Shown: positions 7,821 through 15,287 of the stretch, piece after piece
How the letters are laid out: every line of letters starts with the position of its first letter
Numbering within the stretch: the stretch's first letter is position 1
Source: Reichenbachiella faecimaris
GTDB lineage: Bacteria > Bacteroidota > Bacteroidia > Cytophagales > Cyclobacteriaceae
Assembly: GCF_900176375.1 (NCBI RefSeq)
Contig: NZ_FWYF01000005.1
Location: 62,001-126,000, forward strand
Direction: 5' to 3'
Length of the DNA stretch: 64,000 bases
Notes under the pieces: generated by a model
Seen by the model: only the letters and a program-made list of their open reading frames with translations
Told to the model about the DNA's origin: nothing
Databases searched by the model: none
Translations under genes and position numbers: made by a program

Positions 7821-9734
7821 TTAAAATTTAAAATTCAACCCTATGGTTGCGTTTCTACCTCTGGTAGTGAATCCGTAGATACCAATGAAATCAGTGTCAA
7901 AAACATTATTGATTCCGCCATAAACTGATAAGCTATTGTTCATGAACTTATAGCTAGTAAAAAGATCAACAACGCTAAAAGATTTCAGATCAGTTTCTTC
8001 TGAGGTGAAGGTTGTAGCATTCCAATAGGCAATAGTTCGATCGCCTGTTAAATTGTATTTCATCGAAATATCAATATTTTCTTTAGGTGATACTACCAAG
8101 CCTGCTCCAAACTTGTATGCCGGAACTCTATAAAAATTGGCTTCCTGATCTGTAGTCACATAGGCGTAATTAGTGTTGATACTGATTAGCTCTGAAATTG
8201 ACCAGTTGGCATCAAATTCAAAACCCTTTACCACCTGTTCATCTGTTCCATTGTCATAAAAGCTTACCCAACCCCCACTATTGTCAGGCGCACCACTGAA
8301 AATAATTGGGTCTGTTTCATCACGTCTGAAATATGTGGTATTTAAGGTCAATTTATCACCTAGATAAAAAGAGATACCTCCCTCATAGTTGGTAGATCGT
8401 TCTGGCGACAAATCTTCATTTCCATAAAATGAGTACAGTTGATATAGACTAGGCGTCACGTAGGAGGTGGATACAGAGGCCAACAATTTGATGGATAGAT
8501 CACCTGCTAACGGAAGCAAAAACGATGGATTCAAGTTGTAAATGAACTCAGAGTTGTACACGCTATGCGTATTTAGCCGCACACCCGCATGTACATTCAA
8601 TCCAGAACTATGATCAAAAAATACAGAAGCGAATGGATCAACAAGTGTAAAGTCATCATATTCAGCCTCAGGATCAGCCAATGTTTCTTTGGCCGACAGT
8701 TTTTGTACATTTAGACCAACCAAGGTTTTGAAATTGTCATTCCACTGGTGCTCGTGGGTCAACTCAGTTTGAAGGTTTTTCGATTTGTACTCTGATGGAT
8801 AGCTGGAGATAAACTCTCTTGTTCCTGTATTTAACAAGACGTTCAATTTTATGTTGCCAGCTCCATAGTTGTAGATTGGAGTGAAACCAATTCTAAATTG
8901 TTTGCCATTGTTTTGATTATCAGCATCCAAGTAAGCCCCATCATCATAGTCTGCAGAAAATTCATCATAACCAACATTGAAGTCCAATTTCAACTCATCA
9001 GTTGCTTGAAGTCCTAATTTTACATTAGCGTTCTTTTGAGACATGCCGTCCTTATTATAAGCTGTGCTTGAGTTCTCATCTGAAGCTGCTGAGAATCCTT
9101 CTGATTCCATTAGACTGCCACTAATCATATAGTTAAGCCTGTCCTGTTTACCATTCAAGTTGGCTGATATTTGATGTGTTTCATAAGACCCGTAGCTATA
9201 ATCAGCTTGCCCGTGAACACCCTCATCAGTTGCTTCTTTGAGTTTGATGTTGATGACTGCCGCAGCTGCACCAGTACCATATAAAGTACTTAATCCTCCT
9301 TTCAGTACTTCGATTGACTCAATTTGACTGACAGGTAAAAAGCGAAGGTCGAACGATGCATCAATTCCAGAGGGGTCATTCAATGGCACACCATCTATAA
9401 GGATTAATGTGTTTTTATTTCTACCACCTCTTACAAAATAGCTAATATTCGTTCCGGGTGCACCAAAATTGCCATCCATCTGGATGCCTGGAACTTCGTT
9501 GAGTAAGTCTGGAACTGATTTGCCTGCATTTTGCTCTATATCCTTAGCCGTTAGCTTAAAAATACTCTTGCCGGATTTTTCTACAGGTAATTCGAATTTG
9601 GTGCCGGTCACCACCACCTCATCCATTGAATAGGTGGTAAGGTCTTCTTGCTTTTGGGCTAGAGCCCAAAAGGCCGATTGCAAGATTAGCCCAAAGGCTA
9701 AAGTGTGTTTGAGATTAATTTTTAAGATTCTCAT
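7821..9734 (-). CDS. btuB: TonB-dependent outer-membrane receptor, cobalamin/cobinamide (BtuB-like)
   Basis: The product has 637 residues with a signal peptide (1 to about 26, ending ALA). A TonB-box-like DEVVVTGTK follows at about 38-46. The plug domain (about 55-165) shows DLLNEVPGIQMDG, RGGRNKNTLILIDGVPLND and IEVLKGGLSTLYGTGAAAAVI. A beta-barrel with alternating patterns runs to the terminal aromatic (GLNFKF). Length matches BtuB-type receptors rather than the 1000-residue SusC class. The substrate is inferred from the cobalamin riboswitch directly upstream and the cob genes downstream. It should bring corrinoids into the periplasm with energy from TonB/ExbBD. Confidence 0.93.
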   Translation of the reverse strand: MRILKINLKHTLAFGLILQSAFWALAQKQEDLTTYSMDEVVVTGTKFELPVEKSGKSIFKLTAKDIEQNAGKSVPDLLNEVPGIQMDGNFGAPGTNISYFVRGGRNKNTLILIDGVPLNDPSGIDASFDLRFLPVSQIESIEVLKGGLSTLYGTGAAAAVINIKLKEATDEGVHGQADYSYGSYETHQISANLNGKQDRLNYMISGSLMESEGFSAASDENSSTAYNKDGMSQKNANVKLGLQATDELKLDFNVGYDEFSADYDDGAYLDADNQNNGKQFRIGFTPIYNYGAGNIKLNVLLNTGTREFISSYPSEYKSKNLQTELTHEHQWNDNFKTLVGLNVQKLSAKETLADPEAEYDDFTLVDPFASVFFDHSSGLNVHAGVRLNTHSVYNSEFIYNLNPSFLLPLAGDLSIKLLASVSTSYVTPSLYQLYSFYGNEDLSPERSTNYEGGISFYLGDKLTLNTTYFRRDETDPIIFSGAPDNSGGWVSFYDNGTDEQVVKGFEFDANWSISELISINTNYAYVTTDQEANFYRVPAYKFGAGLVVSPKENIDISMKYNLTGDRTIAYWNATTFTSEETDLKSFSVVDLFTSYKFMNNSLSVYGGINNVFDTDFIGIYGFTTRGRNATIGLNFKF

Positions 9735-9753
9735 AGTAATTTTTAAAAAGGTT

Positions 9754-9837
9754 AAAAAACTATGAGCCTTTGTTTGAAAAAGGGAATAGAGGCATTTGCC
9801 ATGCCGCAGTTCACTTCACTTTTCTCCCGAAAGCTCA
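9754..9837 (-). promoter_or_regulatory. Likely expression platform of the cobalamin riboswitch
   Basis: Between the B12 box and the receptor start the minus strand can form an outer stem (TGAGCTTT, plus-strand 9830-9837, with AAAGGCTCA, plus-strand 9763-9771, one bulged G). It encloses a short GGCAT/ATGCC hairpin (9791-9805) and is followed by six Ts (plus-strand A-run 9754-9759). This resembles a long-loop terminator 20 bases before the start codon. Pairing was judged by eye only. Confidence 0.4.
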
Positions 9838-10045
9838 GATAAATAATAACTACTGGCAGGTCTCCTGGCTCTTCGAAATCTTTTGATCGGCCTTCCCATC
9901 CCGATTCATTAGGACAGTGGCAATGGTAGATCAAAAATGATATCACAAGGATATCTTCGAATTACAGTTGCGGGAACAGCTTCGGAATGAGCGCTAAGCA
10001 CTTCACCGAATTCCCTTTTAATTTCTCAGGATACGTTTCCTTCGA
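9838..10045 (-). promoter_or_regulatory. Cobalamin (AdoCbl-class) riboswitch
   Basis: Read on the minus strand, the leader contains the conserved core in order: AAAAGGGAATTCGGTGAA, then CCGAAGCTGTTCCCGCAACT, then GCCACTGTCC, then the B12 box AGCCAGGAGACCTGCC (plus-strand 9855-9870). Order and spacing match the classic B12-element. It sits in the leader of the receptor/cob operon and should reduce expression when cobalamin is plentiful. An upstream GGAAACGTATCC stretch is probably part of the peripheral stem. Confidence 0.96.
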
Positions 10046-10061
10046 AAACCAATAATTGCCG

Positions 10062-10070
10062 CAAATCTAG
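10062..10070 (-). promoter_or_regulatory. Promoter -7 element of the btuB-cob operon
   Basis: The minus strand reads TAGATTTGC here, an exact match to the extended Bacteroidota -7 consensus TAnnTTTGC. Its position puts the transcript start a few bases before the riboswitch, as expected for the leader. No strong -33 TTG was seen at the ideal spacing. Confidence 0.6.
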
Positions 10071-10137
10071 AGAAATAATTGAGGATGGGAAATAATATCT
10101 TTTAAATGAAATTCAATCTGGCATTGGACGCACTAAA

Positions 10138-10176
10138 GGTTATTTGTTTGCAATAACCTGCTATTGGTAGGTTATT
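10138..10176. repeat. Alternating stem: one AATAACC arm, two possible GGTTATT partners
   Basis: AATAACC at 10152-10158 can pair with GGTTATT at 10138-10144 (7-nt loop) or with GGTTATT at 10170-10176 (11-nt loop). It lies in the 637-base gap between the divergent receptor and zinc-protein genes, upstream of the plus-strand promoter-like sites and the riboswitch promoter. It could be a protein-binding repeat or a mutually exclusive hairpin. Confidence 0.4.
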
Positions 10177-10201
10177 CTGTGTGAGGGATTCACTAATTCC
10201 G

Positions 10202-10256
10202 TACTTTTGTTTGGTGATTCATTGCAACAGAAAGAAACTATTTCGTAATATTTTTG
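10202..10256 (+). promoter_or_regulatory. Two putative -7 promoter elements for the zinc-protein gene
   Basis: TACTTTTG at 10202-10209 and TATTTTTG at 10249-10256 both match TAnnTTTG and point towards the gene at 10372. Either would give a leader of about 110-160 bases, which contains the hairpin at 10299-10322. A long structured leader is suggested but no known riboswitch is recognised in it. Confidence 0.4.
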
Positions 10257-10298
10257 TCTTTTGTGCAACTAAATGAGCGTAACGATCATCTAATAAAT

Positions 10299-10322
10299 GT
10301 GAAACCGAAAGAAGCGTTTCAC
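10299..10322 (+). other. Leader hairpin
   Basis: Perfect 7-bp inverted repeat GTGAAAC (10299-10305) and GTTTCAC (10316-10322) with a 10-nt loop, 50 bases before the start of the zinc-protein gene and with no T-run after it, so it is not a terminator. It may stabilise the leader or affect translation. Confidence 0.4.
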
Positions 10323-10371
10323 GTCTTAAAAGAGAAATCATCAAAAAACCAAAGATCAAAACTCGACTATC

Positions 10372-10836
10372 ATGGGATTATTAGGGCTGTTTAAAAAAGA
10401 AAAAAAAGGGAAGAAAGCTACACAATGTAGTGTGTGCAAGTCGCACATGGAACGAAATGAGGGATATGCTTTAACTACCTCTCAGGTGATATCAAGCAAA
10501 ACCTATTGGGATCATAAAATGGTAGAGCCAGAAACCATGTCCTATACGACACAGCATTTCAAAGATAAAGATGAAAACGCAACGAAAATGAGAGGAATCA
10601 TTTTCGAAAAGACAGCCGAAAAAGATCAAACTTGGATGACTTGCGACACATGTATCAAGCATTTTGATGTGGATCATGCAGCAACCAAAGAATTGGCTTC
10701 TGAATGGTGGAATGCTGAAAATGGTCACAAAATCCCTAATACAGGTAAAGCTATTGACCATTTGCCAAATGAGGCTTATGAGACTATTAGAGATTATGCA
10801 ACTATGGAAGCAGGTGCTTCTTTGATCAGATTGTAA
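10372..10836 (+). CDS. Small protein with two CxxC pairs, probable zinc site
   Basis: A 154-residue soluble protein I do not recognise as a named family. A very basic N terminus (KKEKKGKK) is followed by CSVC (Cys19, Cys22) and, 70 residues later, CDTC (Cys91, Cys94). The spacing of two CxxC pairs suggests one shared zinc. No signal peptide or membrane segment is seen. It ends 46 bases before the btuF-like start and its transcript probably ends at the intrinsic terminator that overlaps that start. No function is proposed. Confidence 0.75.
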   Translation: MGLLGLFKKEKKGKKATQCSVCKSHMERNEGYALTTSQVISSKTYWDHKMVEPETMSYTTQHFKDKDENATKMRGIIFEKTAEKDQTWMTCDTCIKHFDVDHAATKELASEWWNAENGHKIPNTGKAIDHLPNEAYETIRDYATMEAGASLIRL

Positions 10837-10861
10837 GCGAAGAATTTTATTTTTATAAAAG

Positions 10862-10907
10862 GATAGGTGTTTATTTGTGCGATGAATAAATGCCTATCTT
10901 TTTTTTT
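10862..10907 (+). terminator. Intrinsic terminator whose loop holds the btuF-like start codon
   Basis: GATAGG-TG-TTTATT (10862-10875) pairs with AATAAA-TG-CCTATC (10885-10898), 12 base pairs with one internal TG/TG mismatch, then nine Ts (10899-10907). The loop (10876-10884) contains the ATG (10882) of the next gene, and the T-run encodes part of its signal peptide. It should stop transcription from the zinc-protein gene, so importer expression needs read-through or another promoter. Confidence 0.75.
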
Positions 10908-12015
10908 GTGCCTTATTTTGATTGCAGCTTGTACAAGTGAAAAACGAGACCTGTCTGCTGATGGCCATCTGCCCGAGTCAAATATTAAATATGCCGAAAG
11001 GTTTGATATTCAACATCAAAACGGAGTCAGGTTAATAACCATTGATAAACCCTGGCAGGGTAGTAAGGAGCCGATCAGATACCTGCTTTATCAAGATTCT
11101 GTTCCAGCATTGTATGCAAATGACGATTCCTATGTCAAAATAAAAACACCAGTACAAACTATAGTTTCTAACCTCACCACACAACTCGCTCTGATGGATG
11201 ATTTAGGTATCACTGAACGATTGATAGGTTTTGCACAAACTCAGTTTATTTATTCACCAAAGATTTTGTCCAGAGTGAGTGATGGAAAAGTAAAGGAAGT
11301 TGGTCCAGATGGAAGTTTAGATGTTGAGAGTATTTTAAATCTCAATCCTGATGTCATTTTAGCATTCAGTTCAGGAACAGAAAATCGCCAACTTGAAAAA
11401 CTCAAAGAGTTAGGGATGAATGTGGTGATGAACGCTGGCTATATGGAAACTTCCGTTTTAGGTCGTTTTGAGTGGATTAAATTCCTAGGTCACCTTGCAG
11501 GAACAGAAGAGCGAGCCCAGGAGGTTTTTGATGAGAAGGTGATCATTTACGATTCTTTGATGCAATTGGTGGAGGGGCTGGAACAGCCCTCGGTCATTAC
11601 AGGTACGCTATATGGAGGTACGTGGTTTATGCCAGCAGGAGAAAATTATGGTGCTAATATCATCACTGCTGCAGGGGGAAATTATCTTTGGAAGGAAGAT
11701 CAAAGTACAGGGTGGTTAAGTATGGATTTTGAATCCGTGTTTGAGCATGGGTATGATGCGGACTACTGGATTGGTGTGGCAAGCTATTCGTCGCTTGCTC
11801 AGTTGCGGCAAGCAGATGATCGCTACGCGGAATTTGAGGCGTTCAAAAATGGTAATGTCTATTCGTATATGGCTAGAGTAAACGAAGAAGGTGCCAATGA
11901 CTATTTCGAATCTGGAAATGTAAACCCTGAAAAACTCCTGGCAGATCATATTAAAATATTACACCCTGAGTTGCTTCCAGATTATGAACTCTATTATTAT
12001 ATGAAATTGGAATAG
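10882..12015 (+). CDS. btuF: Corrinoid ABC transporter substrate-binding lipoprotein (BtuF-like)
   Basis: From the ATG at 10882 the product is 377 residues with a lipoprotein signal MNKCLSFFLCLILIAAC (lipobox LIAAC, Cys17). An in-frame start at 10867 would only add MFICA before it. The rest is a TroA-like cluster-A binding protein: LTTQLALMDDLGITERLIGF, LNPDVILAFS and a long inter-lobe helix region. It is followed by a FecCD permease and an ATPase. Iron-siderophore binders look alike; corrinoid specificity is inferred from the neighbouring cob operon. Regulation is unusual, because an intrinsic terminator hairpin covers the start codon. Confidence 0.83.
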   Translation: MNKCLSFFLCLILIAACTSEKRDLSADGHLPESNIKYAERFDIQHQNGVRLITIDKPWQGSKEPIRYLLYQDSVPALYANDDSYVKIKTPVQTIVSNLTTQLALMDDLGITERLIGFAQTQFIYSPKILSRVSDGKVKEVGPDGSLDVESILNLNPDVILAFSSGTENRQLEKLKELGMNVVMNAGYMETSVLGRFEWIKFLGHLAGTEERAQEVFDEKVIIYDSLMQLVEGLEQPSVITGTLYGGTWFMPAGENYGANIITAAGGNYLWKEDQSTGWLSMDFESVFEHGYDADYWIGVASYSSLAQLRQADDRYAEFEAFKNGNVYSYMARVNEEGANDYFESGNVNPEKLLADHIKILHPELLPDYELYYYMKLE

Positions 12016-12059
12016 GCTGTGCTTTTCCATTAATTTCGTCACAAACCTTTAGAGCTACT

Positions 12060-13076
12060 TTGAACAAACCCCTCGCTATACTCATTCTCGTCTTTATTGC
12101 AGCATTATTGCTGGATGTAATGTTTGGGTCTGTGTTGATTCCACTCGAAGCGCTTTGGGACATCTTTATTGGGGAACCAGTACCTCATCCTGCATGGGAA
12201 CGAATCGTGCTCAACTACAGACTGCCAAGAGCAGTCACTGGTGTATTGGCTGGTAGTGGGTTAGGATTGAGTGGTTTGTACATGCAGACCTTTTTTAGAA
12301 ACCCATTAGCAGGTCCTTATGTGCTGGGGATCAGTGCAGGTGCAAGTTTGGGCGTGGCATTGGTTGTGTTTGGAGAGTCGTTATGGCTCCTGTTTGGGAT
12401 TCAGTTTATGTCGGGCTTTTCCATGGCCATAGGTGCCATCGTCGGGTCTTTTTTAGTGTTTGCTGTTGTGCTTTTTTTCTCAACTAAAGTGCGAGACAAT
12501 ACATCACTACTTATCATTGGATTAATGTTCAGTAGTGCGACAAGTGCCATTGTGAGTATTCTACAGTTTTTTAGCAACCCAGAGGATGTACAATCCTATT
12601 TGATTTGGACTTTTGGCGATTTGGGGAGTGTCACGGTCAGTGAGCTGCAAATTCTATTTCCTCTGATTGCGTTGGGATGGATTGGATCTGTCTTTCTGAT
12701 TAAGCCACTAAACATTTTCCTGTTGGGCAATCAATACGCCAAAAATGCAGGGTTGAATATGACCTTGGCGAAATATGGGGTTATTAGTATTACAGCTCTT
12801 TTGTCAGGTACCATTACTGCCTATTGTGGACCCATCGCTTTTATTGGTTTGGCTACTCCTCACATTGCGCGCATGATTTTGGATACTAGTGATCATAGAT
12901 TATTGATTCCTTTTGTAGGTTTTTTGGGCGCCATTATTTTGATGCTTTGTGATGTGATTTCGCGGATGCCAGGTTTGTCGCATTCGCTTCCGCTTAATGC
13001 AATTACTTCTATCCTTGGGGGACCTTTAGTGATATGGTTGATTGTGAAACGAGGAAATATATCTAATAGCTTCTGA
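12060..13076 (+). CDS. btuC: FecCD/BtuC-type ABC transporter permease
   Basis: 338-residue polytopic inner-membrane permease of the BtuCD/FecCD family. It has about ten hydrophobic segments, with the family motifs NYRLPRAVTGVLAGSGLGLSG, FFRNPLAGPYVLGISAGASL and, in the coupling region, GPIAFIGLATPHIARMI. The start is a TTG at 12060: no ATG upstream keeps the first membrane helix, and the next ATG would cut into it. It lies 44 bases after the binding protein and shares one base with the ATPase start (TGATG). Confidence 0.9.
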   Translation: MNKPLAILILVFIAALLLDVMFGSVLIPLEALWDIFIGEPVPHPAWERIVLNYRLPRAVTGVLAGSGLGLSGLYMQTFFRNPLAGPYVLGISAGASLGVALVVFGESLWLLFGIQFMSGFSMAIGAIVGSFLVFAVVLFFSTKVRDNTSLLIIGLMFSSATSAIVSILQFFSNPEDVQSYLIWTFGDLGSVTVSELQILFPLIALGWIGSVFLIKPLNIFLLGNQYAKNAGLNMTLAKYGVISITALLSGTITAYCGPIAFIGLATPHIARMILDTSDHRLLIPFVGFLGAIILMLCDVISRMPGLSHSLPLNAITSILGGPLVIWLIVKRGNISNSF

Positions 13077-14044
13077 TGACATCCTTACACATCAAAGGAC
13101 TGAGCGTAGGGTACGCGACTAAAGAAATTGCCACGAATATCAATTTGAGTCTTAGTGGTGGTCAGTTGGTTTGTTTGCTAGGGCAAAATGGAGTTGGTAA
13201 ATCTACTTTATTGCGCACACTATCAAATCTGCAAGAACCACTGGCTGGTCATATTGAAATTGACCATCAGGATATCCGAGCCTTGGATAGGCGAAAGCTG
13301 GCAACCAAGCTGGGTATTATCACTACTGAAAAAATTGGTATGTCTAACATGACCGTACGCGAGCTGGTGGCACTTGGACGTTATCCCTATACCAATTGGG
13401 TCGGACAAGAATCCAAAGAAGACACCCAAAAAATCGAAGAAGCTATTTCCAGATGTAGGATCAACTACATAGAGAAATCCAAATTATCAGCCATCAGTGA
13501 CGGGCAGTTTCAGAAAGCCATGGTGGGCAGAGTATTGGCTCAGGATACAGACATTATTCTGATGGACGAACCCACGGCTCATTTAGATGTAGTCAATCGA
13601 GTTGAAATGTTTCAATTATTGCAATCTATTGTGCAGGAAACAGATAAATCTATATTGATATCTACGCACGAACTGGATCTCTCCATGCAGTTTGCTGATG
13701 AGCTTTGGCTGATGAATTTTAATGCACCCATAGTGATTGGCACACCTGAAGATCTGGGACTGACTGGCGAAATAGAGAAAATCTTCTTTCATGAGGAGTT
13801 TCATTTGGATAGCCGTACGGGTCAAGTCAAACTAAGACAAGAAGTAAAGGAATCCTTTAATTTGGTAGGAGAGGACAAAGCCTTTCATTGGGTGCAAAAG
13901 GCATTGGAAAGGAAGGGCTATGGCATTAGCCCTGAAGGAGTACGAATTGCTGTTGAGTTTGTAGATAATCAATTGGTCTGGAGTTTTGATAATCATAAAG
14001 GTCAAAATATCCGTGAACTACTAGAAATAATAGACAAGAAATGA
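13076..14044 (+). CDS. btuD: ABC transporter ATPase of the BtuD/FecE type with C-terminal extension
   Basis: 322 residues. The nucleotide-binding domain spans about 1-250: Walker A GQNGVGKST near 37-45, a degenerate signature (AISDGQFQKAMVGR instead of LSGGQ) near 139-152, Walker B IILMDEPTAHLD near 160-171 and switch His in ISTHELD near 198. About 65 further residues form a small extra domain (EDKAFHWVQKALERKGYG) that standard FecE proteins lack. It powers the permease upstream. The stop overlaps the next ORF by 4 bases (ATGA). Confidence 0.88.
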   Translation: MTSLHIKGLSVGYATKEIATNINLSLSGGQLVCLLGQNGVGKSTLLRTLSNLQEPLAGHIEIDHQDIRALDRRKLATKLGIITTEKIGMSNMTVRELVALGRYPYTNWVGQESKEDTQKIEEAISRCRINYIEKSKLSAISDGQFQKAMVGRVLAQDTDIILMDEPTAHLDVVNRVEMFQLLQSIVQETDKSILISTHELDLSMQFADELWLMNFNAPIVIGTPEDLGLTGEIEKIFFHEEFHLDSRTGQVKLRQEVKESFNLVGEDKAFHWVQKALERKGYGISPEGVRIAVEFVDNQLVWSFDNHKGQNIRELLEIIDKK

Positions 14045-14385
14045 GTCAGATAAGAAAAATACGAGAAGAGGAAATAACACTTGCTAAACATCTTTTGACA
14101 TTGGCAAAAAAGAATCCTGAAGCGTATACTTTTCCGTCAGATGTTGATGAATATGAAGGTGGCGTGATGGGGAGTATTAATTTCACCTTAGGTGATTCAG
14201 GTGATTATGCTGGCGACATTATTCAAGTGGAGTACACAGATGAAGATGGGGTGAGAGTATTGATCACTCTGACTCAAAATAGTAAAGGAGAGTTGTTGGA
14301 TATGGATTTCTGGAAAGAGAATTTCACTAAACTCTTGAGATATCCCACGCCAGATAGAGTGACGATCAACACACGAGGAATCTAG
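14041..14385 (+). CDS. DUF6984-like small protein
   Basis: 114 residues, soluble, with an acidic centre (DVDEYEGGVMGSINF, GDYAGDIIQVEYTDEDG) and a mostly beta C-terminal half. I believe it belongs to the DUF6984 family, but this is from memory of the pattern. It is translationally coupled to the ABC ATPase by a 4-base ATGA overlap, so it belongs to the importer transcript. No link of this family to corrinoid uptake is known to me. Confidence 0.7.
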   Translation: MSQIRKIREEEITLAKHLLTLAKKNPEAYTFPSDVDEYEGGVMGSINFTLGDSGDYAGDIIQVEYTDEDGVRVLITLTQNSKGELLDMDFWKENFTKLLRYPTPDRVTINTRGI

Positions 14386-14439
14386 ATCAGTAGGAGTTTA
14401 AAACCAATAGGAGTCCCTTCCGTTTCTGAGTATAATTTC

Positions 14440-14447
14440 TATATTTG
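14440..14447 (+). promoter_or_regulatory. Putative -7 element for the LolD-type ATPase gene
   Basis: TATATTTG matches TAnnTTTG and lies 36 bases before the ATG at 14483, in the gap after the importer operon. Supported only by consensus and position. Confidence 0.4.
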
Positions 14448-14482
14448 AGAAAGAGTCAAAAACAACTTCAAAATAAAATCTA

Positions 14483-15154
14483 ATGATCAAACTTAAAGAC
14501 ATAGACAAGTACGTCGATTCTAAATTTCAGCGCTTGTTTATCCTCAAAGGGATAGACCTGGAAGTGAAGCAAGGCGAATTTGTGAGTATCATGGGGCCAT
14601 CAGGTTCTGGAAAATCAACCTTGCTCAATATTATTGGGATGCTGGATAAGCCCTCAGCAGGAGAATATTACTTTCTGGATGAGCCTGTACACAAATTTAG
14701 CGAAAGAAAGACCTCCAAACTTCATAAAGAATACATTGGTTTCGTATTTCAGGCTTATCACTTGATTGACGAACTCAATGTATATGAGAACATTGAAACA
14801 CCACTTTTGTATCGTGGAGTGAAAGGTAAAGAAAGAGCCAGTATGGTAGCTGAGATGCTCGATAGATTTCAGATGGTGGCCAAGAGAGATTTGTTTCCCG
14901 AACAGCTGTCTGGTGGCCAGCAGCAGTTGGTAGGTGTGGCGAGAGCACTTATTGGTGGGCCTAATCTATTATTGGCTGATGAACCAACTGGGAACCTGCA
15001 TTCGGAACAAGGTGAAGAAATCATGAAACTCTTCAAAAAGCTGAATGAAGAGGGGATGACGATTATTCAGGTGACCCACTCAGAGAAATGTGCCGAATAT
15101 GGTTCTCGCATCATTAGACTGGAAGACGGTGCCATCGTAAGTGACGGCAAATAA
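14483..15154 (+). CDS. ABC transporter ATPase, LolD/MacB type
   Basis: 223 residues, a lone nucleotide-binding protein of the lipoprotein-release/MacB class: Walker A GPSGSGKST at about 39-47, Q-loop VFQAYHLIDELNVYEN, signature LSGGQQQ at about 140-146, Walker B LLLADEPTGNL and switch VTHSEKC. No permease gene is adjacent, so its FtsX-like partner is elsewhere. It has its own promoter-like element upstream and a strong terminator 27 bases after the stop, so it is monocistronic. Confidence 0.9.
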   Translation: MIKLKDIDKYVDSKFQRLFILKGIDLEVKQGEFVSIMGPSGSGKSTLLNIIGMLDKPSAGEYYFLDEPVHKFSERKTSKLHKEYIGFVFQAYHLIDELNVYENIETPLLYRGVKGKERASMVAEMLDRFQMVAKRDLFPEQLSGGQQQLVGVARALIGGPNLLLADEPTGNLHSEQGEEIMKLFKKLNEEGMTIIQVTHSEKCAEYGSRIIRLEDGAIVSDGK

Positions 15155-15180
15155 CAAGTCGTATCCTAAAAAATATTTAA

Positions 15181-15210
15181 AAACCGAAGTCACTCGCTTC
15201 GGTTTTTTTG
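15181..15210 (+). terminator. Intrinsic terminator after the LolD-type ATPase gene
   Basis: AAACCGAAG (15181-15189) and CTTCGGTTT (15197-15205) form a perfect 9-bp stem with a 7-nt loop, followed by further Ts. Confidence 0.92.
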
Positions 15211-15241
15211 AGTCCCCTTAGTTCAGGAATCTATCCTTGCC

Positions 15242-15249
15242 TATATTTG
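15242..15249 (+). promoter_or_regulatory. Putative -7 element for the secreted-protein/LuxR pair
   Basis: TATATTTG (TAnnTTTG match), 38 bases before the ATG at 15288 and just after the preceding terminator. Confidence 0.42.
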
Positions 15250-15287
15250 GTTTTTGTATTTTTAATTGAAAAAATTAAAATTATCCC

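Noticed and set aside
9752-9946. 64-codon open frame on the minus strand upstream of the receptor gene
   Set aside because: It runs through the B12 box and expression platform of the cobalamin riboswitch; the conserved RNA explains the sequence, and the peptide has no family features.
10867-10881. Earlier start for the BtuF-like lipoprotein
   Set aside because: It would add MFICA before a complete lipoprotein signal that begins at 10882; the later ATG is the better start.
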